Of a DNA stretch of 64,000 nt, positions 25,514 through 34,316 are shown piece after piece. The position numbers and the translations under genes are program-made. The notes under the pieces were generated by a model that worked only from the letters and a program-made list of their open reading frames with translations, ran no database searches and was not told where the DNA came from. The stretch is from the NCBI RefSeq assembly GCF_900128455.1, contig NZ_LT635783.1, forward strand, positions 1,638,919-1,702,918, given 5' to 3'. This DNA comes from Bacteroides mediterraneensis. Its GTDB lineage: Bacteria; Bacteroidota; Bacteroidia; Bacteroidales; Bacteroidaceae. Numbering within the stretch: position 1 is the first letter of the stretch; each line of letters begins with the position of its first letter.

Positions 25514-27403
25514 ATGAAAAGAAACTATATAATCCCCGCAATGGCATCGTTGCTTATGTTAGGGGCCTGCGGTTATAATGAAGATAACTTTGAGGGACTG
25601 GACGAAATGACCCGCCCTACCAATGTCTTTAAGAAAGACTATACTCTGACGGATGCAGATTATGCAACAATTGCCAACAACAGTACCAACAAGGCGCTTG
25701 CCGAAGCTGCCGGCCTTTCCGGCGAACTGTCGGCACTGAAGACCTCACTGACCTTTACAGATGAATTGCCGGGCACGGAATATATTCCTGCTTTTCTGGC
25801 GGCTACCTGGTATACAGGGGATGACGGTTCTGCAATCAAGGTTACTTATAACCAGCGGAGGGCATCTACTGCTACGGAGAAGGCGCTTAATGCAGCCTCT
25901 ATCTATAGTGTCAGCAATGAGGACTATGAAACGGCATGGGGTGGTGCCAAGAATTCGTTCTTCACTCCTTCGGAAAGTGCTTCCAAGCATGTACCGGATA
26001 TCTTGAAAGCAAATTATCCGGCTGCTGCGGAAGGAGACATGGTACTGGTGGACTACAATTATTCGGAACAGGAACCGAGCGGGAACGCTCCGGCTCTGAG
26101 CGAGGGTTTCGACGGACAGACGAACGGTGAGAATGTGGCCATTGACGGATGGCACAATGTGACAACCGTAGGTACGTATGCCTGGCAGGCCAAATCGTAC
26201 AGTGGCAATCTCTACATACAGCAGAGTGCCTTTAAGCATGACGGTGAGTTGGAGTCTTATATGATTACGCCGGCTGTGGCCATCGAATCGGGGATGAGAC
26301 TTACTTTTGATGCTTGTTATGGAAATTATAAGGCAGAGGGTGGCCGTCTGTCAGTGCTCTACAGTGAGAATCTGAAAGATTTTACGAAAGAAGCCATTGC
26401 TGCCGCTACGTGGACAGACATCACGTCTGCCGTGAACATACCGGTTCCCGATGGAACTTATGGTACATTGGCTAATGTATGTGACTATGATCTTTCTACC
26501 TTGGCCGGCAAGAAAGTTTGTTTTGCATTCCGTTACAACGGCAATTCAAAGAATGCTACGACTACTGTGCAACTTGACAATGTGGTAGTGAAAAAGGCGG
26601 CAGGTACCAGCGATTTGAAATCGACTCAAGTGAGTGACCTCTTCCAGTTCAATGGAACCGACTGGAAACTGTTTACCGGCGCTCTTTCTTTGGATGCGGC
26701 AGACTATAAGGCTATGGGAAGCAACTATGGAAACTTGGACAGCTCCATGGCTCCCGACAATTATTTGCCTGTTTACCTGTCACAACGCTATCCTTATGCA
26801 CAGGAAGAAGATCAGTATACGGTGGCCTACAAGTACTATGACGGAAAGAGTAACAGTGTGAAATGTGCTACTTATATGATGCAGGCTGGCAAATGGGTCA
26901 CTACTACAGTGCAGGTACTCACTAATCAGTTTGTGCTGACAAATGGCAAGTGGAACTATGACCCCAGCACGGTAATCGATTTGCCGGTAGAGAAGGGAAA
27001 TGCAGAAGTATCTGCTTTCTATCAGGCAATCACAGATTGGGTAAAGGAAAATTATCCTAAATATGTCACAGGGTATGGCAACAATGATTATTATTATGGT
27101 GGCTCAGCTTATCAGAATAATTTTGACTTCCGTGTGAGCGCATGGAAAGGCCAAGGTACTTACAATGACATGAGTGATACCGACATTGAGAAACTGATGT
27201 GGGAGCGTCTGCCGGAAGCTTTCCCGCATGCGTTGGAAGCTCTTTACGGTTCTGTCACTCCGGTGGACGGCATCGACGTGATTTATACGATTAATTTTGG
27301 AATTTACGATGGTAGTGCGACGGTAACCTGGACAATTCAGTACAAGGTGGTAGCTGCCGGTAAATTTGAATATGTGGCCGAATCCTTGAAGAAAGTGGAA
27401 TGA
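25514..27403 (+). CDS. Surface lipoprotein paired with the TonB receptor
   Basis: A 629-aa lipoprotein with lipobox LLMLGACG near residue 20. The middle (about 205-370) resembles a choice-of-anchor/jelly-roll module (SEGFDGQTNGENVAIDGWHN ... CFAFRYNGNSKNATTTVQLD), and the rest is unassigned. A TTG-initiated frame begins 12 bases upstream, but the ATG at 25514 starts the signal peptide. It lies 21 bases after the receptor, so it probably helps capture the receptor's unknown ligand at the cell surface. Confidence 0.8.
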   Translation: MKRNYIIPAMASLLMLGACGYNEDNFEGLDEMTRPTNVFKKDYTLTDADYATIANNSTNKALAEAAGLSGELSALKTSLTFTDELPGTEYIPAFLAATWYTGDDGSAIKVTYNQRRASTATEKALNAASIYSVSNEDYETAWGGAKNSFFTPSESASKHVPDILKANYPAAAEGDMVLVDYNYSEQEPSGNAPALSEGFDGQTNGENVAIDGWHNVTTVGTYAWQAKSYSGNLYIQQSAFKHDGELESYMITPAVAIESGMRLTFDACYGNYKAEGGRLSVLYSENLKDFTKEAIAAATWTDITSAVNIPVPDGTYGTLANVCDYDLSTLAGKKVCFAFRYNGNSKNATTTVQLDNVVVKKAAGTSDLKSTQVSDLFQFNGTDWKLFTGALSLDAADYKAMGSNYGNLDSSMAPDNYLPVYLSQRYPYAQEEDQYTVAYKYYDGKSNSVKCATYMMQAGKWVTTTVQVLTNQFVLTNGKWNYDPSTVIDLPVEKGNAEVSAFYQAITDWVKENYPKYVTGYGNNDYYYGGSAYQNNFDFRVSAWKGQGTYNDMSDTDIEKLMWERLPEAFPHALEALYGSVTPVDGIDVIYTINFGIYDGSATVTWTIQYKVVAAGKFEYVAESLKKVE

Positions 27404-27427
27404 CCTTTTTGATGTGATAAATGATGA

Positions 27428-27475
27428 GGGGCTGTCTCAGTTCAATAGAATTGTAATTGAGACAGCCCTGTTTTA
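27428..27475 (+). terminator. Terminator of the receptor/lipoprotein operon
   Basis: GGGCTGTCTCA (27429-27439) pairs with TGAGACAGCCC (27458-27468), followed by a T-rich tail. Confidence 0.8.
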
Positions 27476-27514
27476 TATGGAGCCAAGTCTTTTTTGTCGC
27501 CATTTTACAGATTT

Positions 27515-27853
27515 CTATCTATTCAGAATAGGTGAAAGCGGATAGATGTATTTGTTGTATGCTTTCAGTTTCTTCATATCCACCCGGTTGTCCGAATACG
27601 GGTTGCTCTTCTCGTCATGGAAGAAGATGTCTGTTATGTTTTTCTTTTGGACAATACGCTCCCCGCACAGTGGAATATCCTCCACGTCAAAATCCTCCAG
27701 CGGAAGCATTTCCAATCTGCCGGGAAGATGGTTGTCAAGCTCGTTCATGTTGTAGTTGAAAAGAGTAAAGCCCTTATGTTTGAAGTCAAGACGTATGCCA
27801 TACGGACGCCCTGTCAGAAAGGCATCCGCTGCTTTTGCCATATAATTTTCCAT
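27515..27853 (-). CDS. Hypothetical protein (112 aa)
   Basis: No family was recognised. The product is soluble with mixed charge; notable parts are KAADAFLTGRPYGIRLDFKH and a Tyr/Pro-rich tail (YNKYIYPLSPILNR). No signal peptide or membrane segment is seen. It stands alone between the lipoprotein gene and a divergent LuxR-type regulator. The call rests on the open frame and plausible composition. Confidence 0.5.
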   Translation of the reverse strand: MENYMAKAADAFLTGRPYGIRLDFKHKGFTLFNYNMNELDNHLPGRLEMLPLEDFDVEDIPLCGERIVQKKNITDIFFHDEKSNPYSDNRVDMKKLKAYNKYIYPLSPILNR

Positions 27854-28030
27854 GATTGTTTGATGTAAAAGTCATGCAAAATTAAGGCTTTAGGAAAGCA
27901 GAAACAAACTTTATTGAATAAAGTAAACTTGACATTTTATATACCATGAAATTCATATGATAAACTCAGGTTATTTTTCCGGATTTGAATAAAAAACAGT
28001 CATTTACCACATGCTCCAGAAATATTTCCC

Positions 28031-28038
28031 TAATTTTG
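28031..28038 (+). promoter_or_regulatory. -7 box that fixes the start of the LuxR-type gene
   Basis: TAATTTTG (TAnnTTTG) lies inside the longest open frame, 21 bases before the ATG at 28059. Transcription from here excludes the upstream ATG at 28011. Confidence 0.55.
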
Positions 28039-28058
28039 TGGGCAAAACGCAATCAGTT

Positions 28059-28820
28059 ATGCAAAAGGATATAAAAAGCTTTTTTCATCCCGTCAATCCA
28101 CAAATGAACATTCCCGACTGCGAATACGACAGGACCGGACTCTGTATTGCTATGGCTAAGGCTCTGGCACGCAATACAAATCACAGTCTGTATATCATAG
28201 ACTATAACCGCAAGAACTTCCTTTACGTATCGTCCAACCCGCTTTTCCTCTGCGGTCATTCACCGGAAGATGTGCAACAGAAAGGTTATGCCTTTTATTT
28301 TGATGTCGTTCCGTCTGACGAAATAAACCGTCTTATGGAAATCAACGAAGCCGGATTCCGGTTCTACTATGACCAGCCTATAGAAAAAAGACTTGACTTG
28401 TCCATCGAGTATAACTTTCATATCCGCACATCAGAAAAGCATTCGCACCTTATCCACCACAAACTGACACCTGCCTTGCTGAGTGACAAAGGGGATATTT
28501 GGCTGGCTCTATGTACAGTTTCACTGTCACCGGAGAAAACTATCGGAGATGTAGTTATTTCAGACCATACATGTACTGACAGGTATTTCTACTCGTTCGA
28601 GGGAAGACGATGGAGAAAACAGTCTGAACTGATTCTTTCCGACCGTGAAAAAGAGATTCTCCAGCTCTCCGTCAAAGGAATGTCGAACACGGAGATTGGA
28701 GAAACTCTCTTCATTGATGCCAATACTGTCAAGTTTCACAAGAAGAAACTCTTCGAGAAACTACACGCAGAAAACATCACTGAGGCCGTGGGTATCGCAG
28801 CTAATATGAGGCTGATTTAG
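28059..28820 (+). CDS. LuxR-family regulator with PAS-like sensor domain
   Basis: A 253-aa regulator. The N-terminal two thirds look like a PAS-type sensor (SLYIIDYNRKNFLYVSSNPL, then a beta-rich region), and the C-terminus has a LuxR HTH (about 188-250; LSDREKEILQLSVKGMSNTE, NTVKFHKKKLFEKL). No receiver domain is present, so it probably responds directly to a small ligand or redox cue. The ATG at 28059 is chosen because a promoter box lies between it and the ATG at 28011. A degenerate copy of its 3' end occurs at 30267-30326. Confidence 0.8.
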   Translation: MQKDIKSFFHPVNPQMNIPDCEYDRTGLCIAMAKALARNTNHSLYIIDYNRKNFLYVSSNPLFLCGHSPEDVQQKGYAFYFDVVPSDEINRLMEINEAGFRFYYDQPIEKRLDLSIEYNFHIRTSEKHSHLIHHKLTPALLSDKGDIWLALCTVSLSPEKTIGDVVISDHTCTDRYFYSFEGRRWRKQSELILSDREKEILQLSVKGMSNTEIGETLFIDANTVKFHKKKLFEKLHAENITEAVGIAANMRLI

Positions 28821-28902
28821 GAAGACGATATAGAACTTCGGCAGAGTGGCAACTGGAGGATGGGTAGTGATGTATTCCTCCATCTTCTTCCGTTCAAGTT
28901 CA

Positions 28903-30174
28903 TTACTGATTATTAGTACCAATCATTTTTAAGGCAAACTCCAATACCGTATCACGGTTTTTCATAAAATCATTTACATTCTGACAAACTTTATAATCAG
29001 GCATGATACTTTTTCCCTCCATTGGGAATCCGTTTGGTGAAAAAAAAGGCTCTCTTGTCGGCAAACGAAAATAAATTCCATTCGTAGTATGGAATGTACG
29101 AGGACGATTTCCTGTATCCCCACCAGTCCCTTCACCGATAATTGTCACATCACCACTTTCTTTTAAATCCAATGTGAAACTTTCAGCGGCAGAAAAGGTA
29201 TATGTACTGGTCAGAAGAAATAATTTACCCTTATATGAATCTTTCCGAGGAATTATTTCCCAATCCGGCGATACGCAATGTGGCTGTGGCTTATGGATGA
29301 GGTACTCGCATATTTTTTTACCGTTTCCACTATTTCCTCCTCCATTCTCACGGACATCCACGATTAAATCTGGAAAGTCCTTTACCTGTTGATAAGCTCT
29401 GTCAAATTCATCAACAACCGGATCCATCATAGACAATATGCGAATATATCCAATGCTATCCTGTAATACCGTCCATTCCACAGTAGGGTTTTGTTTTTCA
29501 TGAAAGGCAGATGCTTTTTTCAGATTGAGCGTCAGGCTCACCGTATCTTGATTTCGAATTACCTGATAGGTTGCAATAGTATCGCTCCAAGAACGAAATA
29601 GCTTACGGGCGGTCATCAATCTTCGGCATTTTTCGGTAGAAGCAGGAGTATATTTTTCGTTCGTGGCAATCCATTCTGTAACCGGAATTTTATTTATACT
29701 CATAATTTCATCCTTATCTTGGAAGCCATTTTCACGCATATACAAATTAGGCTGATTAATAAAAACTCTTCCTTCAATATACAATGGAGCATAATTGGCC
29801 GTATAATCGTTTAGATAAACGGAGGCATGACCCGCATTTAGTGCAGCAAAATATTCTTTCAATATCTTGCCAAAATCAACAGGTGTATTTGCCTCTTTTG
29901 CTATTCGTCGTACATACTCTTGATGCAAACTATCCATGTTCAAATGCTTGGAAGGATACAATGAGTACTCGTCCAGGGTAACTTGATAGATTTCTTCAAA
30001 TTCTGCTTTAAAATCCTCCTTCCCAATACAAAACTCATCGGCATAATAAGAAACGACTTTTACATCCCGATTATAGAAATACTTTGCATAAATGACCAAT
30101 CCGATAAATCCCAATATCAAAAGAATCAAAAGGGATAAAGTAACTTTTACTACTATTCTAATACTCTTCTTCAT
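28903..30174 (-). CDS. S41-family (C-terminal processing type) serine protease
   Basis: A 423-aa protein with one N-terminal membrane segment (about 8-30), a helical region, and an S41 catalytic domain (about 240-410). The active-site Ser lies in [14 protein letters not shown] with downstream GEGTGG, and [14 protein letters not shown] precedes it. A classic PDZ domain is not obvious. Start taken as [10 protein letters not shown] at 30174; ten codons upstream ([10 protein letters not shown]) are possible. It faces the LuxR-type gene convergently. Confidence 0.8.
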   Translation of the reverse strand: MKKSIRIVVKVTLSLLILLILGFIGLVIYAKYFYNRDVKVVSYYADEFCIGKEDFKAEFEEIYQVTLDEYSLYPSKHLNMDSLHQEYVRRIAKEANTPVDFGKILKEYFAALNAGHASVYLNDYTANYAPLYIEGRVFINQPNLYMRENGFQDKDEIMSINKIPVTEWIATNEKYTPASTEKCRRLMTARKLFRSWSDTIATYQVIRNQDTVSLTLNLKKASAFHEKQNPTVEWTVLQDSIGYIRILSMMDPVVDEFDRAYQQVKDFPDLIVDVRENGGGNSGNGKKICEYLIHKPQPHCVSPDWEIIPRKDSYKGKLFLLTSTYTFSAAESFTLDLKESGDVTIIGEGTGGDTGNRPRTFHTTNGIYFRLPTREPFFSPNGFPMEGKSIMPDYKVCQNVNDFMKNRDTVLEFALKMIGTNNQ

Positions 30175-30266
30175 TGTCTGATGTTTTTTAGTTTTCTGCT
30201 GCAAAGTTCCATACTTCGCGAGACTTTTCCACTACCCTGCAGGGTAGTTCTAATTCTATCAGTACA

Positions 30267-30326
30267 GAACGCCTCACTGAGGTCGTGGGTTTCGCTGCCG
30301 ATTTGAGGTTGATTTCGGAAGACTAA
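30267..30326 (+). pseudogene. 3' remnant of a second LuxR-type regulator
   Basis: Translation gives ERLTEVVGFAADLRLISED followed by TAA, closely matching the last residues of the intact regulator (ITEAVGIAANMRLI). The DNA match also continues into GGAAGAC after the gene end. Only about 60 bases remain, and the last few overlap the 3' end of the DUF6624 gene. Confidence 0.6.
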
Positions 30327-31108
30327 TCAGAATCTTTCTTCCGCTTGAACGATTGAAACCAAGAATTAAAAATTGATTCATGTAGTTTTATATTGTTTCT
30401 GTAAAACTCTTTGCTCCAACCGTTTTTAAGTCCGCAATCTTTCATATATTCACTTAATGGCTCAAGTCCGACTTCCTTTCTGAGTGAATCGACCTTCTCA
30501 ATATCTTGTAGAGGGACCAGATAATCAACTCCATTCCTGGTTATTCTCTGCGTCCCATAAATTTGTTTTTGTCCTTGATTCATAAGGCACCTGTCCGTCA
30601 GAAAAGCATATTGCCAACCTTTAGCCGCACCCTTTTGGACAGCTTCTTTCAGTATAGGTAGATACTTATTCTGGATTAAAGAATCTTGGGAATGTTGAAT
30701 ACAAAGGAACAGAGCCTCGTTTGCCTCATAGCCAATATCATCGGGAGAAAGCCAACCGTATTGGTCAATGATTTCAGTAACTCTGACAGCATTTCTCCGG
30801 TCTATGCCGTCCATTATCTTTCTTATTTTATCTACATTCCGTTTCTTCTTCGCAGCATCAATCAATAACAGTCTTATACTTTGATCTTCAATTCTCATCT
30901 CTTCTAATTCCTTACCGATAGAATATAATTCTGCATCATACTCTTTTTCATAAGCATCAAGAATTCTGATGTAGGTCTTATTAAACGACATAGTATCTTG
31001 CTTATCCAGATAATAATGGCAGCTATCCACGATACTTGAAAAATTTTGTGCTGCTGATGTATTACAAAACAAAAAAAACAGACAGATATAAAACAAATTC
31101 TTTAACAT
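30323..31108 (-). CDS. DUF6624-like exported protein (261 aa)
   Basis: A signal peptide (about 1-20, ends SAAQ) is followed by a domain with IDQYGWLSPDDIGYEANEAL, LCIQHSQDS and YAFLTDRCLMNQGQKQIYGTQ, the conserved blocks of DUF6624. The biochemical role of this family is not known to me. It lies 22 bases after the truncated TPR lipoprotein on the same strand, probably in one operon. Confidence 0.65.
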   Translation of the reverse strand: MLKNLFYICLFFLFCNTSAAQNFSSIVDSCHYYLDKQDTMSFNKTYIRILDAYEKEYDAELYSIGKELEEMRIEDQSIRLLLIDAAKKKRNVDKIRKIMDGIDRRNAVRVTEIIDQYGWLSPDDIGYEANEALFLCIQHSQDSLIQNKYLPILKEAVQKGAAKGWQYAFLTDRCLMNQGQKQIYGTQRITRNGVDYLVPLQDIEKVDSLRKEVGLEPLSEYMKDCGLKNGWSKEFYRNNIKLHESIFNSWFQSFKRKKDSD

Positions 31109-31130
31109 AATGGTGTATCATTAGTGTCCG

Positions 31131-32147
31131 CTAAAAAATCATAGGAGTTCTTTGAAATATTAATTCACTCTGATAACGCTCAAGCATGGCAGAAAACTCT
31201 TTATATGAATGTAGGGCTTCTTTATACTTGCCTTGCTCATCCAAAATATTAAATTTCACCGAAGCATATTTTAGTGAATCCATGGTGAACGCAGCAGGAC
31301 TTATTTCCGCAAGAATATTTAGAGCTTTGTCTTGCTCTCCAATTTTTGAATATCCTCGGGCAAAATTCATAGTTTCATCTTTGGAAAGTTCCAAATCCTG
31401 ATATTTATCTAAAAAGGTTTTGAGATCATCAGGAGAACAGAATTCTATTGTATAAGATAGTAAAGAAGGGAAAAGATATACTTTTCCGTCAGGATTCTTT
31501 TGCACTAACGGTATGCAAATAGATAGAAGACTGTCTGCTGGGGACTGGTTATTCAACATCACATAGCCATCAAGCGCATTTGTATAACTCTTGATTTCAA
31601 AAATGCCTTTGCCTATAGCGTCATATAATCTTGCAGCTTCAATATTATTCTGAACAAACTCGTTTATCTTATACTGTTTGAGATACAAAGTACCTTGTGC
31701 TACCAAGGTATGAGCCAGTAGTAACGAATCAGTTACCACTTGTTTCAAATCACGACCATTCAAGAAGGATTGCATGGCTGAATCATCATCGCCCTGATTC
31801 TGATATATCCTGCCTTGATAATAATATGTCCGAAGTTTCTCGTCAGGAGAACCTTTTTTGAGATAATAATCAATGGCCGGTTGAAGGACATCGAAAGTCG
31901 TTGTGTCAATATAGTTCTTGTCCAATGCCATGGATTTAAGTAGTGCATACCTGGCTGCTATCTCTTTACCTTTAATATTTGTGACCGGAATGTTCTCCAA
32001 TATGGTAAGTGCAGAATCAGGCTTGGTTTTCATAAGATTCTCGGCCATATCCATCTGCTCTAATATTGGAGTATTTCTGTCACAAGCGGCAAATACCACA
32101 ATAGTTATCAGCAAAAGGATGATATTTTGAAATTTATGTATGCACAT
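31131..32147 (-). CDS. TPR lipoprotein, probably a truncated sensor-type protein
   Basis: A 338-aa protein with a lipoprotein signal (lipobox VVFAAC, Cys22) and tetratricopeptide-like helices through about residue 320. It resembles the N-terminal sensor half of Bacteroides TPR regulators, which continue into a membrane helix and a C-terminal DNA-binding or coiled region. Here the protein stops soon after LERYQSELIFQ, so the effector half is missing. Whether that is a truncation or a natural short form cannot be settled. A promoter box is at 32269-32276. Confidence 0.7.
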   Translation of the reverse strand: MCIHKFQNIILLLITIVVFAACDRNTPILEQMDMAENLMKTKPDSALTILENIPVTNIKGKEIAARYALLKSMALDKNYIDTTTFDVLQPAIDYYLKKGSPDEKLRTYYYQGRIYQNQGDDDSAMQSFLNGRDLKQVVTDSLLLAHTLVAQGTLYLKQYKINEFVQNNIEAARLYDAIGKGIFEIKSYTNALDGYVMLNNQSPADSLLSICIPLVQKNPDGKVYLFPSLLSYTIEFCSPDDLKTFLDKYQDLELSKDETMNFARGYSKIGEQDKALNILAEISPAAFTMDSLKYASVKFNILDEQGKYKEALHSYKEFSAMLERYQSELIFQRTPMIF

Positions 32148-32540
32148 TATTCGTTCGATGTTAGCTGTTATTTTTTAATCCACAATTAAGTTAGTAGTAA
32201 TAGGCTACGAATTAATTATCAGCTACATTATTTTCTGTGTGTTGCGTAACCTTTAAACTATTCGCATGCAAAAGTACGAATTGTTCTGTTTTTGCTTACC
32301 TGATTCTTTTCTTTTTTAATTAGCTCCGTTACAGTGGGTGTAATGACTTCCCTCCGCAAAGGAATAATTAATAATTGGGTTACAAGCAGACATTTGAACG
32401 TCAATGAGCGACAAATCAAGGATTTACATCGAAAATCGTTACAGAAGATTTTCCCGATTTTCCTGTAACGATTTAGTAACGGAACTTTGTCTGAAGTGGG
32501 CATTTTAATGTCTTTCGGTTGTCCACCGGATAAATAGAAA
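32148..32540. other. Intergenic region upstream of the TPR lipoprotein gene
   Basis: Contains the -7 box for the leftward TPR operon (32269-32276) and a perfect 12-bp inverted repeat (AAATCGTTACAG at 32433-32444, CTGTAACGATTT at 32463-32474, 18-base loop) of unknown role. No convincing gene was found. Confidence 0.4.
32269..32276 (-). promoter_or_regulatory. -7 box of the TPR/DUF6624 operon
   Basis: TACTTTTG on the minus strand (TAnnTTTG), 122 bases before the TPR start. Confidence 0.45.
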
Positions 32541-32572
32541 AAGTCCCGTAAAACGTTGATTTTACGGGACTT
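32541..32572 (-). terminator. Terminator of the tRNA-Ser gene
   Basis: A perfect 13-bp stem (AAGTCCCGTAAAA with its complement) and 6-base loop is followed on the minus strand by TTTTTCT, 36 bases after the tRNA 3' end. Confidence 0.8.
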
Positions 32573-32607
32573 GTCTTAAATTGTCTACCTGAAGTCTTAG
32601 GTTTCAG

Positions 32608-32692
32608 CGGAGAGACAGGGATTCGAACCCCGGGTACCTCGCGGTACAACGGTTTTCAAGACCGCCGCAATCGACCACTCTGCCACCTCTCC
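32608..32692 (-). tRNA. tRNA-Ser (anticodon UGA)
   Basis: The minus strand folds as a class II tRNA of 85 nt: acceptor GGAGAGG pairing with CTCTCC plus discriminator G, D-arm, anticodon TGA (at 32658-32656) in CTTGAAAAC, long variable arm, and the T-loop GGTTCGAATCC. CCA is not encoded. A terminator follows on the same strand. Confidence 0.95.
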
Positions 32693-32793
32693 AAAACTCT
32701 TTTTAGGAGTACCTCGTTTTTCGAAGGCGGTGCAAAGGTACGTAAAGAATTTTGTTTTCCAAATTTTTGGGGCGAAAAAATCGGCCTGAACCC

Positions 32794-33255
32794 TTATTTT
32801 CTTTTCTCCTGACCTTTCTGGCCGTGCTTGAAGCCCTTCAGCAGCTCCCGGTGGAAGCGCATTTCAGCCTTTTGCAGCAGATAGATTTTCTTGGCCGGGA
32901 GGAACTGTTTGTACTTCCGCACGTATTCCAGCTCCAGCTCATCGGTGGCGATGCGGGCCTGAATCACGTCTTCCACAATCTTGCCGTATTCCGTCTCGGT
33001 GGTATTGGCATTTTTCCCCTGACGAAGTTTCTGCCACGCCTCTTTGTTGTACACCTGTTTCTTGTCCTGCAACTCGAAGTAGAGCGGGAAGAATTTCTGT
33101 GCCTCTTCGTTGTTCAGTCCCGCCTGCTGGGTGAAAAATTCTTTCTGGCGGTTGCGGAATTCTTCTTTGCTAAGTTTGGCGTTCTGTGCCTGCAGGCCGG
33201 TCAGGCAGACCGTCAGCAGGAGCACGAGCGTGTAAATTGTTCTTTTCATTCTCAT
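32794..33255 (-). CDS. Exported Spy/LTXXQ-like protein of the sigma-factor operon
   Basis: About 153 aa with a signal peptide ([20 protein letters not shown]) and then a long helical, charged region ([39 protein letters not shown]). It resembles periplasmic LTXXQ-type proteins that accompany Bacteroides ECF operons. Start chosen at MRMKRT (33255); the second Met at 33249 is also possible. It overlaps or abuts the anti-sigma-like gene and is probably co-transcribed with it. Confidence 0.65.
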   Translation of the reverse strand: MRMKRTIYTLVLLLTVCLTGLQAQNAKLSKEEFRNRQKEFFTQQAGLNNEEAQKFFPLYFELQDKKQVYNKEAWQKLRQGKNANTTETEYGKIVEDVIQARIATDELELEYVRKYKQFLPAKKIYLLQKAEMRFHRELLKGFKHGQKGQEKRK

Positions 33256-33259
33256 TCCT

Positions 33260-33640
33260 TTATTTATAGATTTCCGTATCTGCATCGGTGAGATACTGGT
33301 ATAGGGTATAATCGTCCATCATGGTCTGGTTGACAATCGGGTCGATGTATTCGTCGGGCACTTCGGTGAAATCCGTCGTTTCCGAGGCGGCGGCAGGCGA
33401 CTGCGACTGCTTTTCGCCCACGAACATCCGTACGCTGAGCATCAGTCCGCAGAACATGGCGGCCATGTAGACCCACGGCTTGACGCGTGTCCACAGCGTC
33501 AGTTTGGGTGCAGGCTGCGCCTCACGTTCCGGAAGCTTCTCCATCAGCTGTTCCGTGAAGCGTTCAAAGTAACCTTCCGGCACCGTGAAAGGATTCTCGG
33601 TTCCACATCTCTTCAGTAAGTCAGTTTCTTCCTTTTTCAT
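33260..33640 (-). CDS. Membrane protein, probable anti-sigma factor
   Basis: A 126-aa protein with a cytoplasmic N-terminus (FTVPEGYFERFTEQLMEKLP, typical of Bacteroides anti-sigma-like partners), one membrane helix at about 53-72, and a short acidic extracytoplasmic tail. It lies 45 bases downstream of the ECF sigma gene. Sigma-factor binding is inferred from order and topology. Confidence 0.7.
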   Translation of the reverse strand: MKKEETDLLKRCGTENPFTVPEGYFERFTEQLMEKLPEREAQPAPKLTLWTRVKPWVYMAAMFCGLMLSVRMFVGEKQSQSPAAASETTDFTEVPDEYIDPIVNQTMMDDYTLYQYLTDADTEIYK

Positions 33641-33685
33641 ATTTTTGCCTCCTTTGGAAGTTAGATTCGAATTTGTAAAAAAGGT

Positions 33686-34237
33686 TTAATCATGTTGATG
33701 AAAAAAATCTTCTATTTTTTTCACGGCATGGTGATAGGATGCCTTCAGCGCCCCTACGCTGGTGCCCAGAATCTCCGACATCTCTTCGTATTTCATTTCC
33801 TGGAAATATTTCAGGTTGAAGATGATGCGTTGCTTTTCGGGCAGTTGCAGGATGGCCTTCTGGAAGAGCTTCTGCGTTTCGTCGCCGTTGAAGTAAGGGT
33901 CACTCTCCAGTTTGTTGGCCAGGGCCGCGTCGGCATCGTCGAGCGACAGGCGGTTTTCGGCCCGCTGCTTGTTCAGGAAGTTCAGACACTCGTTGAGGGC
34001 GATGCGGTAGAGCCAGGTGGAAATCTTGGCGTCGCCGCGGAAATAGTCCAGGTTGGTCCATGCCTTGATGAACGTATTCTGCAACAGGTCGTTGGCGTCG
34101 TCGTGTGAAACCACCATGCGCCGTATCTGCCAGTACAGCTGTTCGCTGTAGGCCTTCACTATCCGTTCGAAGCCTTTTCGTTGCATCGACGGGTCCTGAA
34201 GCATCAGTATGGTTTCTTTTTCGTTATAATTGTTCAT
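33686..34237 (-). CDS. ECF-family RNA polymerase sigma factor
   Basis: A 183-aa sigma-70 family protein with region 2 (about 20-90; DANDLLQNTFIKAWTNLDYF, STWLYRIALNECLN) and region 4 (about 125-180; LPEKQRIIFNLKYFQEMKYE, SEILGTSVGALKAS). It controls an unknown regulon and is presumably restrained by the membrane protein encoded next. First gene of a three-gene operon. Confidence 0.92.
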   Translation of the reverse strand: MNNYNEKETILMLQDPSMQRKGFERIVKAYSEQLYWQIRRMVVSHDDANDLLQNTFIKAWTNLDYFRGDAKISTWLYRIALNECLNFLNKQRAENRLSLDDADAALANKLESDPYFNGDETQKLFQKAILQLPEKQRIIFNLKYFQEMKYEEMSEILGTSVGALKASYHHAVKKIEDFFHQHD

Positions 34238-34316
34238 GGCGTGTGCGGGTTCGTCATTGTCTGGTAAGACAATCTCCCGGGGAATCGGTTTAATGAGGTT
34301 AGTTTTCTTTAACGTC

